Assembly (NCBI GenBank): GCA_014898425.1
Contig: RCSZ01000003.1
Location: 2,914,001 to 2,978,000, forward strand
From: Botryotinia globosa
Lineage: Eukaryota > Ascomycota > Leotiomycetes > Helotiales > Sclerotiniaceae
Direction: 5' to 3'
Length of the DNA: 64,000 bases
The notes under the pieces were generated by a model. The model saw nothing but the letters and a program-made list of their open reading frames with translations. It did no database searches and was not told where the DNA came from. The translations under genes and the position numbers were made by a program. Shown one piece after another: positions 23,729 through 36,439 of the stretch (position 1 is the first letter of the stretch; each line of letters begins with the position of its first letter).

Positions 23729-25181
23729 GAGTACGTTCGGATCGATTTTCGATTTATTTTATAAGATTTCTAATGATATAAAATGGCAAGGGTATTTAAA
23801 CTAATATATTTGAGTGATATTTAAGTAATATTTAAATAATATTGAAAAATAATAGGAGTAGATAATAATAAAGAATTGATAAAGAATTACTAATTATTAA
23901 TTATTATCACGGCGCCAACTACGTTGCCTTCGTGCCTCAGGCATGAACCCTTAGCGTGCCCTTAGCGTGCCCTATTCCCTATAATAGGGCTACAACCTTT
24001 CATAGCACTTAGAACCCTTATAATATAATATAAGTTCTTACCCACACCTTAATAATTATAAAGCTTTAAAAAGCTACTTTATAATTAATATATAACAATC
24101 TTAAAAGTATTTATTACTTTAAATTTATTAGATCTTATCGTGGGTCACTAGCTAATAAGAAAATATAGAAGCTAGCTCTTATTAACGACTAGAATGAAAT
24201 ATAGCACGTGATTTCGAAATTTCTATATTGAATAGTTTTAGATTCTTATTCTACATCTAAGAGAAAAAGGTCTTATTTTATGCTTTTTCCTACTACTCTA
24301 GCTTTTCTACTTTAATTAATCTCTTCGTCGATCACTTCCTAATCCGGTCATTCCTTATAAAATAAAGCTTTCTTTAAAGATCTAATAAAGAATCCCTAAT
24401 AATTTATTTTATAATCTTAAATATCTAGTAGATCTATTATTTGAGTTTACTAAGTATTATATACTAAATTATTAATATTATCATGAGAATAATAAAGATA
24501 ATATAGTACTATGATTTACACTATTATAATATTACTTACGGTTCTAAAAGCTAGGACTACGATACGTCTATACTATAGTGCCGAGGCACTAGCGCAAGCG
24601 CTAGTGCGGTCACATGATTCCTATCCCGATATAAATAAATAAGGTCTAATAATTAAAATAAGTCGAAATATAGTAATTATATATAGCTATTCGTCGAACA
24701 TCAAAATCACACCAAAAATAATTATTTTGCTTTATTTATAATAATAAAAAAGAATTATTAGTGAAAAATTATTATATTAAATCAATTTTTTTAATATTTT
24801 TTTTAGCATTTTTATTATATATTAAAGAATTTAATTATAATATTTTTTTAAATTTAAAAATATATAAATATCATTATTTCTAAAATTAAATTAATATTAA
24901 AAAACAAGTTTTTGATTTTCGCTTATTTTATTAATAAATTTCAATATTTCAAATTTATATTAACTCTTTATATAGATTTTATAATCAATAAAAATTTTAA
25001 AAATAAATAGTCTTATTTTTATTAAAATATAATTAAAATTAAAAAGATTAATACAAAATTTATTATAGAAAAATTATAATCTTATAGAAAAATTTATTGA
25101 TAATTTATATGAGTTTTGATGCGATTTTAGTGTTCGACGAACAGCTGTGCCCTAGTACTATAAATCGATCCGAACGCACCC
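23729..25181. mobile_element. Non-autonomous inverted-repeat transposon, nested, RIP-like decay
   Basis: The ends are inverted repeats: left GAGTACGTTCGGATCGATTT, right the reverse complement of GGGTGCGTTCGGATCGATTT. The left end and about 60 bp beyond match the element at 59265-59702 (same CGTTCGGATC start and same AAAATGGCAAGG string), so the two form one family. Flanks are TTA and TAA, roughly fitting a 3-bp PIF/Harbinger-type target duplication. The interior is AT-rich with no coding frame, and a second inverted-repeat element (24689-25142) is inserted near the right end. GC-richer islands near 23915-23990 and 24580-24620 may be further insertions. Confidence 0.65.
24689..25142. mobile_element. 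Nested MITE with TTCGTCGAACA ends
   Basis: A 454-bp element whose termini are imperfect inverted repeats of about 30 bp. Left: ATTCGTCGAACATCAAAATC. Right reads as GTTCGTCGAACACTAAAATC on the other strand. Both ends are flanked by AGCT (24685-24688 and 25143-25146), which may be a 4-bp target duplication or part of the repeat, since AGCT is palindromic. The interior is almost pure A/T with no frame. Superfamily not assigned. Confidence 0.65.
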
Positions 25182-26067
25182 TAAGTTTTACTCGCGAACT
25201 TGCTTTATGAACTCTTTCGTCTAATCACGGGAAAAAAGAACTATCTTGAAAATAAATATCAGAAATATCTGGTGAGGGATTTATCTCTTTTACTTATATT
25301 TTGCTTTCGCATTTCACGCCGATAGATAAAGCTTTGCAATAAATTCTCATCATTTTACTTAGAAACTCATGTTTCATGCCTAGTCACCTCCCGCAGCTTT
25401 ATACAATGAAGTCATCGTGATGAAATATTCTTGACTGCGGTAAAGGTGCACTTATCAAATTCATGAAAAAGCAAATAGTTACAATTACTAAAATCTAAGT
25501 GTCAAGAACCAAGAGATTCCCCAAGACTGGAAGAGAACCTCGTAAGATTACATTGATATCGAGGTTACTATAAATTGTTTAGCGGTCTTCGTGGTGAAGA
25601 GCATTCATCATCTGTGTATTAGATTCAGCTAGATGGATCCAGATTTTGCATAACTCTATCACTAACGCTTCTATAGACTCTCTTGGAATGAATAAAATTC
25701 TTCAACTGCAGGTAATGTAAGGATTAAACGGGGATTTGATTCCTTTTTCTGAAATAAGAGTTTCAGGGTACTAAGAAGATAATTCTTGACGCTTCTACGA
25801 TCTTTCAGTTTGTTCTAGCTGCTGCCAAAGTCCTTTGGGCAAGCACCAATGACGATGTTCTGTTTCACAGTCAAATATCAAAGCCAGAAGTTTCGAACAA
25901 GTGTTTTTGAAAGAGGAAGATGTTTTGAAATATCTTGTGGGTCTTTATTGAGTATTGAAGACGATACTGACTGTATCTATCTCATCGATCCTCAAAATTC
26001 ATCCAACCTCTCAAGTAATCGCGATCATCACACCATCACACCGTCCCCCAAAACAATCCCAATCTCT
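25182..26067. other. Spacer
   Basis: No gene supported. The frames at 25849-26155 are short and run into the 3' end of BTB gene D on the other strand. Confidence 0.4.
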
Positions 26068-27341
26068 TCAACCCATCGAATATCCCGCTGCTGAAGAGAT
26101 CGTCACATCCCCACCTCCCTCCGCATTCTTCCTCTCTCTCGCACTCTGCACCTGACAGTTCATCTCCTCAATGTGATCTTTATGCTCATGATATAAACAT
26201 GCTTTAGTCCTCTCTCTCCATCCTCTATCTCTAGCCTCTTTTCCGATTTTTGCATAAGCACTCAAGAAATCAATCATGAATTCCATCGGAACAGAAAGAT
26301 TCCCCTGCGAATCGGTCTCCGCGCCGGTGATTAAAATGCTGAAACTAGAAGGCTGAGCATAGTATTTAGGATAGCGGACAGAATAGTTGATAATCATCTG
26401 AACGAGCATTTTTCGCAACGGCGAACCGGGGTTTGTAGATGCATACAGATGGGAAATTTGGGCAGGTGATCCACCGAGAATGTTTCTCGCATCCGGAGGA
26501 AGGAGTTTGGTTTTTCGATTCGGAGTGTTGTTTTGCTCTACCATTTGCGGAGTGGTTGAAGATTGTATTTGGTTGAATATATTATCGTGTCCTTCGGTTG
26601 TGAGTTGGGATAGGCGATCAATTAATGCGTCATATCCTGCGGTTCCAGGAGTCGCGAGAGTGTTCTCATCTTCCTCGTCTTTTAGTTGTCTTCGATGGGT
26701 TTGCCATCCGCATTCTTCTCTCAAAGCGCAGATCATTGTGTCGATAATTTTGTTGGCAAATTTGGGCGCGATCAGGAATTGAGAGAGTTTGTAGCATTCT
26801 ATCATCTGATCCCAAAGCTTACTATACTGCCGAATGCGCTCGCAAATATTGACACTAGTGATCCCAACAAATTCTATTGAAGACTTCAGTTCGTTGGTTG
26901 TATTCCATGATATGAATATGGAAAAAGCGTCGGTTTCCGCGGGTGTAGTGCATGGAAATGGAATGTTATTCGTGCGTTGGTGTTCCAGACGGAGAGCACG
27001 AATGTAAGAAGGTGTGGTATCTGGTACTGTAGGTATTTCTGGCATGAATATGCTACGGAAAAAGAGAGAGTTCATACAGAAAACTGCAAGGGGCCAGGTG
27101 ACACGGATAGGACTGGAGGAAGGTCCGATTGTAACGCTGGTTAGATCATTGTAATCAATTCTAGAGTTCGTTAATTCAGTTGAGGTGGTCAGCATAGATT
27201 AACTTACTTTGAAGATTCTATGGGATCAGACCGAGTGTTTTGGGCAATCCATGGTGTGTGGGTGATTGTGTAAAGTCCAGATACTAATTCTGTTGTTTCT
27301 GAATAGATGAGAGAAGCATAGGATTCCTCTAATTCGGGCAT
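26068..27341 (-). CDS. BTB/POZ-like protein D with C-terminal Cys/His tail
   Basis: Minus-strand exons 27341-27208 and 27160-26068, intron 27161-27207 (47 bp, GTAAGT donor, TCTAG acceptor, phase 2). The product is 408 aa from MPELEESY. The BTB-like core follows the junction: DLTSVTIG, AVFCMNSLFFRSIF, FSIFISWNTTNEL. The extension is KLWDQMIECYKLSQFLIAPKF. A helix ISHLYASTNPGSPLRKMLVQ matches the corresponding block of gene B. The C-terminal region has CLYHEHKDHIEEMNC, a variant Cys/His tail with wider spacing, about 28 residues before the end. The core is the most diverged of the cluster. It is oriented opposite to gene C. Function unknown. Confidence 0.75.
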
Positions 27342-28781
27342 TTTGACCAAGTTACTCAATCAAGATTCTGTGGCTCAATTTTGTGTGATGAACTTCTTTT
27401 GTTGTTATGGTTATTGGCGCGAGATTAAAATCAATAGCTTTGATTTTGGATTCTCTGACGCTGTGGGAGTGTGTTGGAAGTTGTATGATTAAAGAGGATC
27501 TGAACAACATGGGTGGTCTCTCACTTTTTATATATCTGACCATTTTACATTGATACGGTTTCTGTCAAAAACAAGATAAAGATACGGCTAGTGCTCTTGG
27601 ACTAATAAGATTGATAGTTATCTCGCTGCTTGACATGTACAAGTGCTGCAACTCTTATCTTAGCGGTATATATGTCTAAGATCTATACGGTCAAGGTTAA
27701 CAAAAACAACACAGGTTCTTGGACTGGGATGCCGTGGCTTCTTCGAGTTTTCTTTCTAATCTGAAGATTACTGATAGGATAGTCTTACACCTATCCAGAT
27801 GGACTATCAGACCTTTTAGCTTTCGAGAATGATCTTGAACCAACTTTCCAATGTCACTTACTTGATGTTTGGACCTCATCGACTCGGCTAGGTCCTTCTT
27901 TATTGTTCAGCTTTCCTCGACTTCTTCAGCTTTTTTTCCCCGTTTCCTCGTTCCCTCACGCCTTCTTCCATCTGAATTAAAAAATGAATAGGACTTATCC
28001 GCAATGTAAGTCTTGGTGCATAGATTGTGACTAGATATCGTCCAGTGGTCTTCGATTGCCTCATATCATCATACTTCAAAGGCCAACTATATCTCTAGAG
28101 AAAGCTCTTCCAAGTAAAGGCATATTGTATATATAAAATTGCAGATTCACTTATTGGAATGTATAATTCTCATTGGTGTACAATGAGTTCTTCACCTACT
28201 TCTCTGGACACTAAATTCCATAGTTTTTGAGTCTATCCAGCATTAGGAGAGGTCATCTAGTGAAGAAGACGATATTTACGGTACTTTGATTCACCCCGTT
28301 GCCTGCAGCAAAGTCACATTAATGACTTGAACCTGAATCACTCTCACAAAAAAAGCTTCGCTACGCTCACCCCACACAATTCAATTCAATTCAATCTCAC
28401 GCCACCTCAAATATTGATTTAAGACGTCCAATCATTCTAGGCTACCACTCCTCATTCATCTTGCATTTTTGTTATGGTATTTCCCATTTAGCGAAACATA
28501 CAAAATCTTTTGCGAATCAAAGCGCATCATTTCTATGTTTCTTCCATTTGTCGGCTTTGCGATTAAATTTTCATTCCATCTACATACTGTCAATTTGAAT
28601 TTGGGTAATTTGACATAGAGCGCTTAATAAAATCTTCATTCGTCGAACTATCCCTCATAAATCCTAGAATCGTCATCGCCGTCGCCATCAACCATACACG
28701 CGCAAAAATCTCCTCCCGACTCCTCACACCCACACCCACATTGACAATCATCCCACCTCTCCCAAACAAAAAAGCAACAAA
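27342..28781. other. Spacer with possible small coiled-coil fragment
   Basis: No secure gene. A minus frame at 27697-27879 is charged and helical with a GTAAGT donor-like site near its start, but I could not build a complete gene from it. About 28345-28780 is C/T-rich on the plus strand and is the upstream region of the next gene. Confidence 0.35.
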
Positions 28782-29185
28782 ATGCCCCGCTACACACCCT
28801 CCCACAATGTCGTCCACCCCGAAATCTTCATCGACTTCGAATCTCACTATCGCGAACTCTACGAACTCGTTCTCCACTACCGCAATGCCCTTGGTAACGA
28901 CTCGATCTTGAGTCTTCTGCGCTCTGCTCTCGACGATGTCGATGCACGGGTCGGAGAAGCATTGCGATTGAAAACTTTGGTTGTGCGATGTCATTTTTAT
29001 GGGAGATCGAGACTTCGTGGGTGAGTTTTACTTTTCTTTCTGTAGGAGATGGGTTCATGGGATAGATTGGGTAGAATGATTACTAATGAGTCTTCGATAA
29101 TAGACAGTATAAGCAATTGATTCGTACGTTGAGAGCTATACAGGCGGATTTGTTGGAGTGCATGTATATTTATGATGGGAATTGA
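28782..29185 (+). CDS. Small helical protein, IDF-family member 5
   Basis: Exons 28782-29020 and 29104-29185, intron 29021-29103 (83 bp, GTGAGT donor, TACTAAT branch, AATAG acceptor, phase 2). The product is 106 aa from an ATG in good context (AAAATGCC). Exon 1 is 239 nt, exactly as in member 2 at 6585-7039, and has FIDFESHYRELYELVLHYR where that member has TIDFEQYHTNLVADLQHW. The junction gives RLRG-QYKQLIRTL, aligning with LLS-EYERLLELM and LLE-SYEQLLNIL. Exon 2 is short, ending MYIYDGN, so this member lacks the QDDY helix and beyond. It lies 22-24 kb from members 1 and 2, beyond the BTB cluster. Function unknown. Confidence 0.65.
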
Positions 29186-30830
29186 AGTTGAAGTGGAAGT
29201 TGAAAACAAAGAGAAAACTGAACGCTGCAGGATGGGAGTTAAGGCTTGGGGAGTTGCTATCTTGGGGTTTTGGGATCTTGGGAAAATGAATTATTGAATA
29301 TGGGAGTGTGGATGGATATATTTTGGGTTATGAGCGTCTGCGATGGAATGATTTTTCTAAGAGGGAAGGGCGTTTGTGGATAAACCTCAGGTGTATTATG
29401 TGAAAGATTGGCTGGTCCATCTACTGATATGAAAGAAAAGTACTATTTCAAAAAGTCCTTTGTTTTTGATTGTGTGAGTGATAGATATTGATGTTATTTG
29501 TAAATTTTGTCAGTTTTCATCTCTCAACAGTCTGTCTCTTCGAAGCGAGAATTTTCTCTTGAATCAAGTTTCCTCCAAATCTATTGGCTGACACGCGAAC
29601 TCCTTTTCACTCATACATCATAAACAAAACCAACATTATTTTTCAAACATCAAATACTCACAAGTCATGACTTAAATTCAAACTTCAACTTTATATAATT
29701 TTAACTCCTCCTTTTCTCAGAATTTCACCACCATTTCCACACCACCTGCACAAGATCAAGCAAGGTTTCAATTCATCAGAACATGCCCGTTTTTTTCTAG
29801 GTATCTGTGCATTCATCAATCCAACAAACCCAATCCATCACCCTCAACATCCTCTCCACCCAGGCCAGACATGATATCTTCCCAGTATCCTATGCTCCAA
29901 ACGCAATGGTCAAAAAGGATTCAATGCAGAATTCAAAAGCATTTCCAACCAAAGCTAATCTATCTATCTATCTCTCATATATCATATACACACCCATCAC
30001 TGCACAAGTCCCTCAAACCATTCTCTATTTCATGAACCAACAACGACAGGAACAAGAAAAGAGGGAAAACCTCAAAGATACCATAGTCATACCCACTCAG
30101 TCCCACTACATTCCATTTGAATCATAGTACAATTCGTGGAATTGTATGTTACCAATACGATTCAAGATGAAGTAGTCATTACATTCAATTCAGGGGGGCG
30201 AGCCCCCAGACCCCCATAGCTCGCTGCGCTCGAAGATTCATTTTTTAAGCTCATTCGAAGTTTGGATGTGCCCATCCAAATGTAATACAAATACACTTCC
30301 TACATCTTTACATTTATTTCCTGTTTCTGTATCTGCTTCTCTAGCCGTAGCTCGCGGAGCAAACACTCTCTAACTACTATTCAATCATTCACAATTTTTA
30401 CTAGATTTGTTTCTCCTGAACATTATCTCACGTATATGTTATATCAGAACATAATGATCCCACCTCATTTCGTAGCTATGGATATATCTACCTTCTAACA
30501 TGTTTATTTGCCAATATACCCACCTACCCGCCCACCTGTCCATTTACTCACCCATTCTATCAACCTATTCTACATATTGGAATTCATTTCAAGATATCCT
30601 TTAATCTCACGCTCTCAATCTCTTAATATCATGGCATCTGAAGATTCTCAATTTATTTGATATGTAACATATATTCATCTTTTCATTTATCTATTTGCAT
30701 CTCCCTTTATCTTCCCTCTTTCTATTCATTCATATACTCTTCCATCATCCCTCCATACTCTGTAGTCGCAGAATCAATATTTGAGACGAAAAGAAATTCA
30801 ATCTAAATTCCTATCCAAATTTTCTATATA
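29186..30830. other. Spacer with GC-rich hairpin
   Basis: No secure gene. A 106-codon frame at 29807-30127 has no support. 30193-30240 stands out: GGGGGCGAGCCCCC (perfect stem), then CAGACCCCCATAGCTCG and CTGCGCTCG, in otherwise AT-rich DNA. Similar CTTCGCTACGCTC occurs near 28360 and GTAGCTCGCGGAGC near 30345. Confidence 0.4.
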
Positions 30831-32177
30831 TATATTATAATATTAATAAATAGAATTTATACTTTTTGTCATCTATTTAGCATTAATTTTAATAGAAAAA
30901 AGAAAATAAGGGCTTTAAAGAACCTTAGAGATTTTAAGATCTTTGAATATTAAAACTATAAGAAAGGTGAATAAAAGGAAGTGAGTATAGGAATTAGAAG
31001 AAAGAGAAAAAGATTAAATATAGGAATTAGAAAAAAAGAACAAGTAAAGAAAGTGAAGAGTGAGTGAAAAGTATTACAGTAACCGACAATTGAAAAAAAC
31101 CATAGCTTAAAAACACACCTAAAATAGTCATTTTTTAATCTTTTTAATAATATATTATTATTTATAGAAATTATATTAATAATCATTTTTTTTAAATAAT
31201 AAAGATTTAATAATTATTTTAAAAAAAAATTATAACTTTTTTTTAATTTTTATTTCATCTTAATTTTTTGATTCAAAATTGAAGTTTTTAAAATATATTA
31301 AAATATACTAAATCAATTAATAAATTTATAACAAAATAGAATTTTTGAATTCAATTATTTTAATCAATTACTACAATATTAAATAATTGATTAAAAATAA
31401 TTCATTAAATTTTTATTGAAATTTATATAGTTTATTATATTATATTAAACTCTTATAATAATTTATTCAAAGAATTCCAGAATATATAAGTTTAAAAAGG
31501 TTGAAAAATGAATATTTTAGATTATGTTTTTGAGCTATCGCTTTTTTTAATTGTCTAGTACTATAGTTGAAAATTTAAAGTAGGAATCTATTCATTTCGC
31601 TTTCGATTTATTCTTTAATTAAAAACTTTATTATTATATTATGTAATACAGAATCTATTATATAAATATTATCTCATCCTCAGATTACACGGTGATTATA
31701 TAATTTTTTGGTCTTAATTTCAAGGCAGGGGCCTTACAAAGAATTATCATTGTAGGATTTAAAACAATTTGGTTCTGATCTTAATATAAAAATCAATAAT
31801 TCATTATTTTTCGTTTTTTCAATTAAAGATTATAAATTACTTAATAATTATATTATTTTGATATAAATTCAATATATATAGATAGATTTTCTTATTATTT
31901 TAATATATTTTTTATTATAATAGTTTTATTCAATTCTATATATATATATATATCAAAAATATATATTTTTGAAAATCAATATTTCATTAAATTAAATATT
32001 TATTCTTTTTGAAATCTATTATTACTACTATTTCTAATTAAAAAAAAAATATTTTAAAAATCTTTTAATCAATTTGATTTCTATTATATATTTCAATCCC
32101 TTTTAAAGAATTAGAATTATTAATTTTGAAAAAGTTGAATATTCCTAAACCTAAAAATCCATCCATTTCGAAACTAT
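30831..32177. repeat. AT-rich block flanking the retrotransposon
   Basis: Extremely A/T-rich, like RIP-treated DNA, with no coding frame and no ends that I can define. Probably older transposon debris into which the LTR element was inserted. Confidence 0.5.
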
Positions 32178-32450
32178 TGTTAGAGTAGAGAATAGCAATG
32201 AATCAACTTTAGGTATATTTTGAAATAAGACTTTTTATTACTTTTCTAAAACTATTGAAAACATACAATTTATAACCAACAGATTGATTTCAATATAAGG
32301 GCTTGAAATTAAAGATTAGATTTTCAGAATATCTTGGAAAAAAAAGAGATTTATAAAATATTCTAAAACGAAGGAATTTGTAATACAAAAAAAGCTCGAG
32401 GATCTCCTACTATATGATTTTATATAACTTATAATCTTATAACCTTAACA
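32178..32450 (-). repeat. Long terminal repeat (3' LTR in element orientation)
   Basis: 273 bp. On the plus strand it begins TGTTAGAGTAGAG and ends CCTTAACA. It matches 39711-39983 over its full length apart from transition differences. It keeps more G/C than its partner, so it was mutated less or differently. Confidence 0.88.
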
Positions 32451-35400
32451 AAACTCCCCCTCTTTGTATTTTATATTCTAAAAAGTAATTTATTTATATT
32501 CTATAGAATAGAAGGTGATCCCTTATCATATTACCTACAAATCCTAGCTATTATAAAAATAAGATTAAAAGCATTTCCATATCTTTGCGAAAAATAAAAG
32601 AAAAGAAATTCCTATACCTTTTATACTACAAATAATTGAAAATAATAAACATAGTATTTCTTATATATTTCATCACTTTATTAATAGATTATTAAATGCT
32701 TTATAAGATTAACCCTTTTTTCTAAATAATATAATTATTTCAATAATATATTTCTTCTAATTAATATACAATTTATTATAATTATTTTTCTATTTAATAA
32801 TATTTTATTTATTGTATTGTATTTTATCATTAATCCATTAGATTTAATCATTTCCATTTATTTATATTATTCTAAATATATTGTTAATATTTCAACTAAT
32901 AAATTTTGTTATTTTGAAAATAGCCTTTTTGCTTTCTATAATTATTATTATTATTAAAAAAAGCTCTATATATTGATATCAAATCGATATATTCCCAATA
33001 TTAATCTTATATATTAAAACTATATATATTATAATATTATTTCCAAAAATAATATTAAGGAAAAAATAAGCAATAATACTACAATTCAATAAAGGGAATG
33101 ATATATAAAGAGTATAGAAACTTTCTTATATAAAAAGACTAAACAAAGGAATATTTATAAGCCTTAGTTGATAGGGGAATTGGGTTTTTTAATAATCAAT
33201 AAACTAAATCGATTTGGTGATCTAATAAAATACTTTATAGATTCTTATTATTTTGTGATAGATTATTCATTATTTATATTTCGAATATATTTTATTAATA
33301 TTTTTAGAAATATAAAATATTCTACCTTTTTTGAATATTATTATATTGGAATCTATTATTAATCTTATCTTTTTAATAAATTCGGATTATAAAAATGAAT
33401 TTCTTGCTTTTATAATATATTTTTGTGTAATCCTTATAAATATTCCAATTATATTATCTTTAATCTTTATATTTATAGCACCTATAGTTCCTGTATTTTT
33501 TGTATCTATATTTATAAAATCCAATATATTTCTAATAATAATAGAAACACTAGGCCTTATTTTTTCTCGGATTATTTATAAAATATTAGGTATTTCTTTT
33601 TCTCATATTTATTGTATATTATACAAAAGGTATAGAATTAAATCTTTTGAAATATCTCTTTCTCTTTCCAAATTGAGTAATAATAAATATTAAAATAAAA
33701 ATAAAGAGATAAATAATGAGAACTTTCAGATTTTCTATCAAATTTCCATTACCCTTTTATATATAACTATTATATTTTGATTTAAAAATGATATTTGAAA
33801 TATGTTATATATAGTATACTATAAGATTATTATTGATTTGTTGATTATATTTTATTATTTAACTTTTTTTATTTCTTCTTCTATTTATAAAACTCTTTAA
33901 ATTATTCAATACAAGATTTTATTATTTATTTCTGGTAATATATCAATATCTAGTTATTATATTCCCAATTTTAAAAAAGATTTATTTTTTAATTTGAAAA
34001 CTTTTTATTTCAATCAAAAGGTTTATATAAAAAAATCTAATAATTAAATGGGTTTTTCTAAGAAATCTTATTAAATTAATAAAAATTCTAGTTATTAATT
34101 TAAAAAGCTGTGGATTGTAATTACTTAATTATTATTGAATCAGTATAATAGTGATATTGAAAAAAAAGATTTCTAGAATTTTAAAAATAATAATACGGAT
34201 ATAATTGAAGATAAAATTATTTTATTAATTACAAAGAAAATATGTAATGATAGTAAAGTAGGTATTATTGATTTTAAATATTCTTTTTCTTTATTAGATT
34301 TTCTAGGGTAGTAGTATTGAAAATCTAATTTTATTATAAAATCCTTTAGTTGTATTGGTGTAATAATGATTCTTTAATATTATTTATATATTGATTTAAA
34401 AAGAATTCTTATAAAGAATAAAGTATTGTAAAAAGCTTGATATTAATTTTATAAATCTAATTCTGATAAGAATTCTATCAATATTAATTTTAAAACTTAT
34501 AAATTAATATTAGAGGTATATAAAAAATAATAATAGGAGTTGATATATTTGATAATAATTTGTAGTATATCAATATCTGAAAAATTATATTCCTATTTTT
34601 ATTAAGGTAGGTAATTGTAAAGGGAAAAAAGGTAAGCTTAATTTCGAGAAAGGGGTGGTTTGTTATTAGATATTAGATAGAATCCTATTATATTATAATT
34701 TTCTTTTTTTTTGAATTTTATATTAATAGTTTTTCTTTTTTATTATATTCTTTTAATATTCTTTTTATATTATCAAGATTACAAAAGGCTTTTTATATAT
34801 CTTTTGTTAGTTAGTAGTTTTTTTATTGAATTAAATATTGAAAACCTTTTCCTTTTTTTTTATATATTATAATTCATTTCATTTTATATTCAAAATGATT
34901 ATTTATTTCTTTTGATGATAGTGGATTTGTAATATCCGGTTGTTTATATTATAGTTTTAATAAAGATATGTGGAAGATGTTGTAGATTTTATAAATTGGT
35001 AGTAGTTTAAGTTTATATATTTGATTATTAGTTTTTATATTTATTATTGAAAAAAGGTTTATAAATCTATTTAAAAACTTCTTTTTCAGTTGAAATTATT
35101 TAATATTTTGAGTGTTTAATATTATTTTGTTTTTAATATTATATTAATATAAGATTATATTTTTTATTTTATTTGTTTTATAATTGATAACTATTTGCTA
35201 TAATTTTTTGAGTTTTTTTCTTTTTTTATTAAGTGAAGCGATTTATTTATGTATAGTTAGAACTCTTTTTATAATATCAATATTCTTGTTGATATAGTTA
35301 AAAGTAGGTAGGAATTTATATATTATTTAAAAAGAAATAATATTTATAATATTATATTATGTTATATTATATATAAATTCTGCAAATAATAATAATAATA

Positions 35401-36439
35401 TTCAATTATTTTGATAATAGTTAATATAATAATTAATATAATAAATCAGATTCTGATTTTGCTTTTTTATTTAACTATCAATTTGTGAATGAAATATTAT
35501 TGAAAGCTTATATTATATTTTCAAATAAAATAGGAAACTATTTTAAAATTTATTTATAAATTATAATTCTTTATTTGAAATAATATTCTTTAAAGTTTCG
35601 AAATTTTTGAATACATTCTATATCAACATTTATACTAATTTCAATAATATAATTGATTTGATTATAAAAATATATCAGACAAGTTTTGTAAATTTATCTA
35701 CAATTACTAGAATTATATTATAAATATATTTATTTGATTTTAATAGAAATAAATTTATAATAAAATTTATAATTATTTTTTTCTAAGAATTATAGGGTAT
35801 AGAAAGAGTTTATAATTCGCTATATAATTTATATCTTTTAATAACAATCTACTAATATATTGTATATATTTAAATGTGATTTTTGATATCTTTTTTTATT
35901 AAAAACTAAAAATATTTTGATTTTAAGATTTCAAATATTTTTATAATATTTTAATATCCACCTATAGAATTATCATGGTGGATTTCCAGAATTTCTATTT
36001 TTAAAGTAAAGTTTAATAATATATAAATATTCTTATGGTGTATAAGAAATCTATCAATATTTATTTATTAAAATGAAATGATTTTAGTAAAATATAGTCT
36101 TTGATTTAGATATTCTTTATTTTTTATAAAATCATTGTTTTACTAAAATTATAATAAAATAAATTTCATTATTTCAAATACTAATTCAAATATTATTTCA
36201 TTTTTTGTTAAAATACAAGCTATTTAATAAAGTATCGATTATTTATAATTAGTTTCAATTAATAAATATGATTATTTATAAAATAATAGATTATATTCTT
36301 TTTTTTGTAAAAGATTTATAATATTACACAAAAACTCTGTTTTTTTGATAAAAATATTTTGAAATAATTCTATTATCATTAACCTATTTTTCAATTTATT
36401 TTGAAATGTGAATAATATATCATTAATATCTTCCATATT

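Noticed and set aside
27697..27879. Charged helical minus frame that might be another IDF-family fragment
   Set aside because: A GTAAGT site lies near its start, but no complete exon chain or family motif could be built.
29807..30127. 106-codon plus frame
   Set aside because: No motif, poor context and C/T-skewed surroundings; likely chance.
33331..33693. 120-codon hydrophobic plus frame read as a membrane protein gene
   Set aside because: Lies inside the dead retrotransposon, antisense to pol, with Ile/Phe bias expected from AT-rich DNA; kept only as a weak finding.
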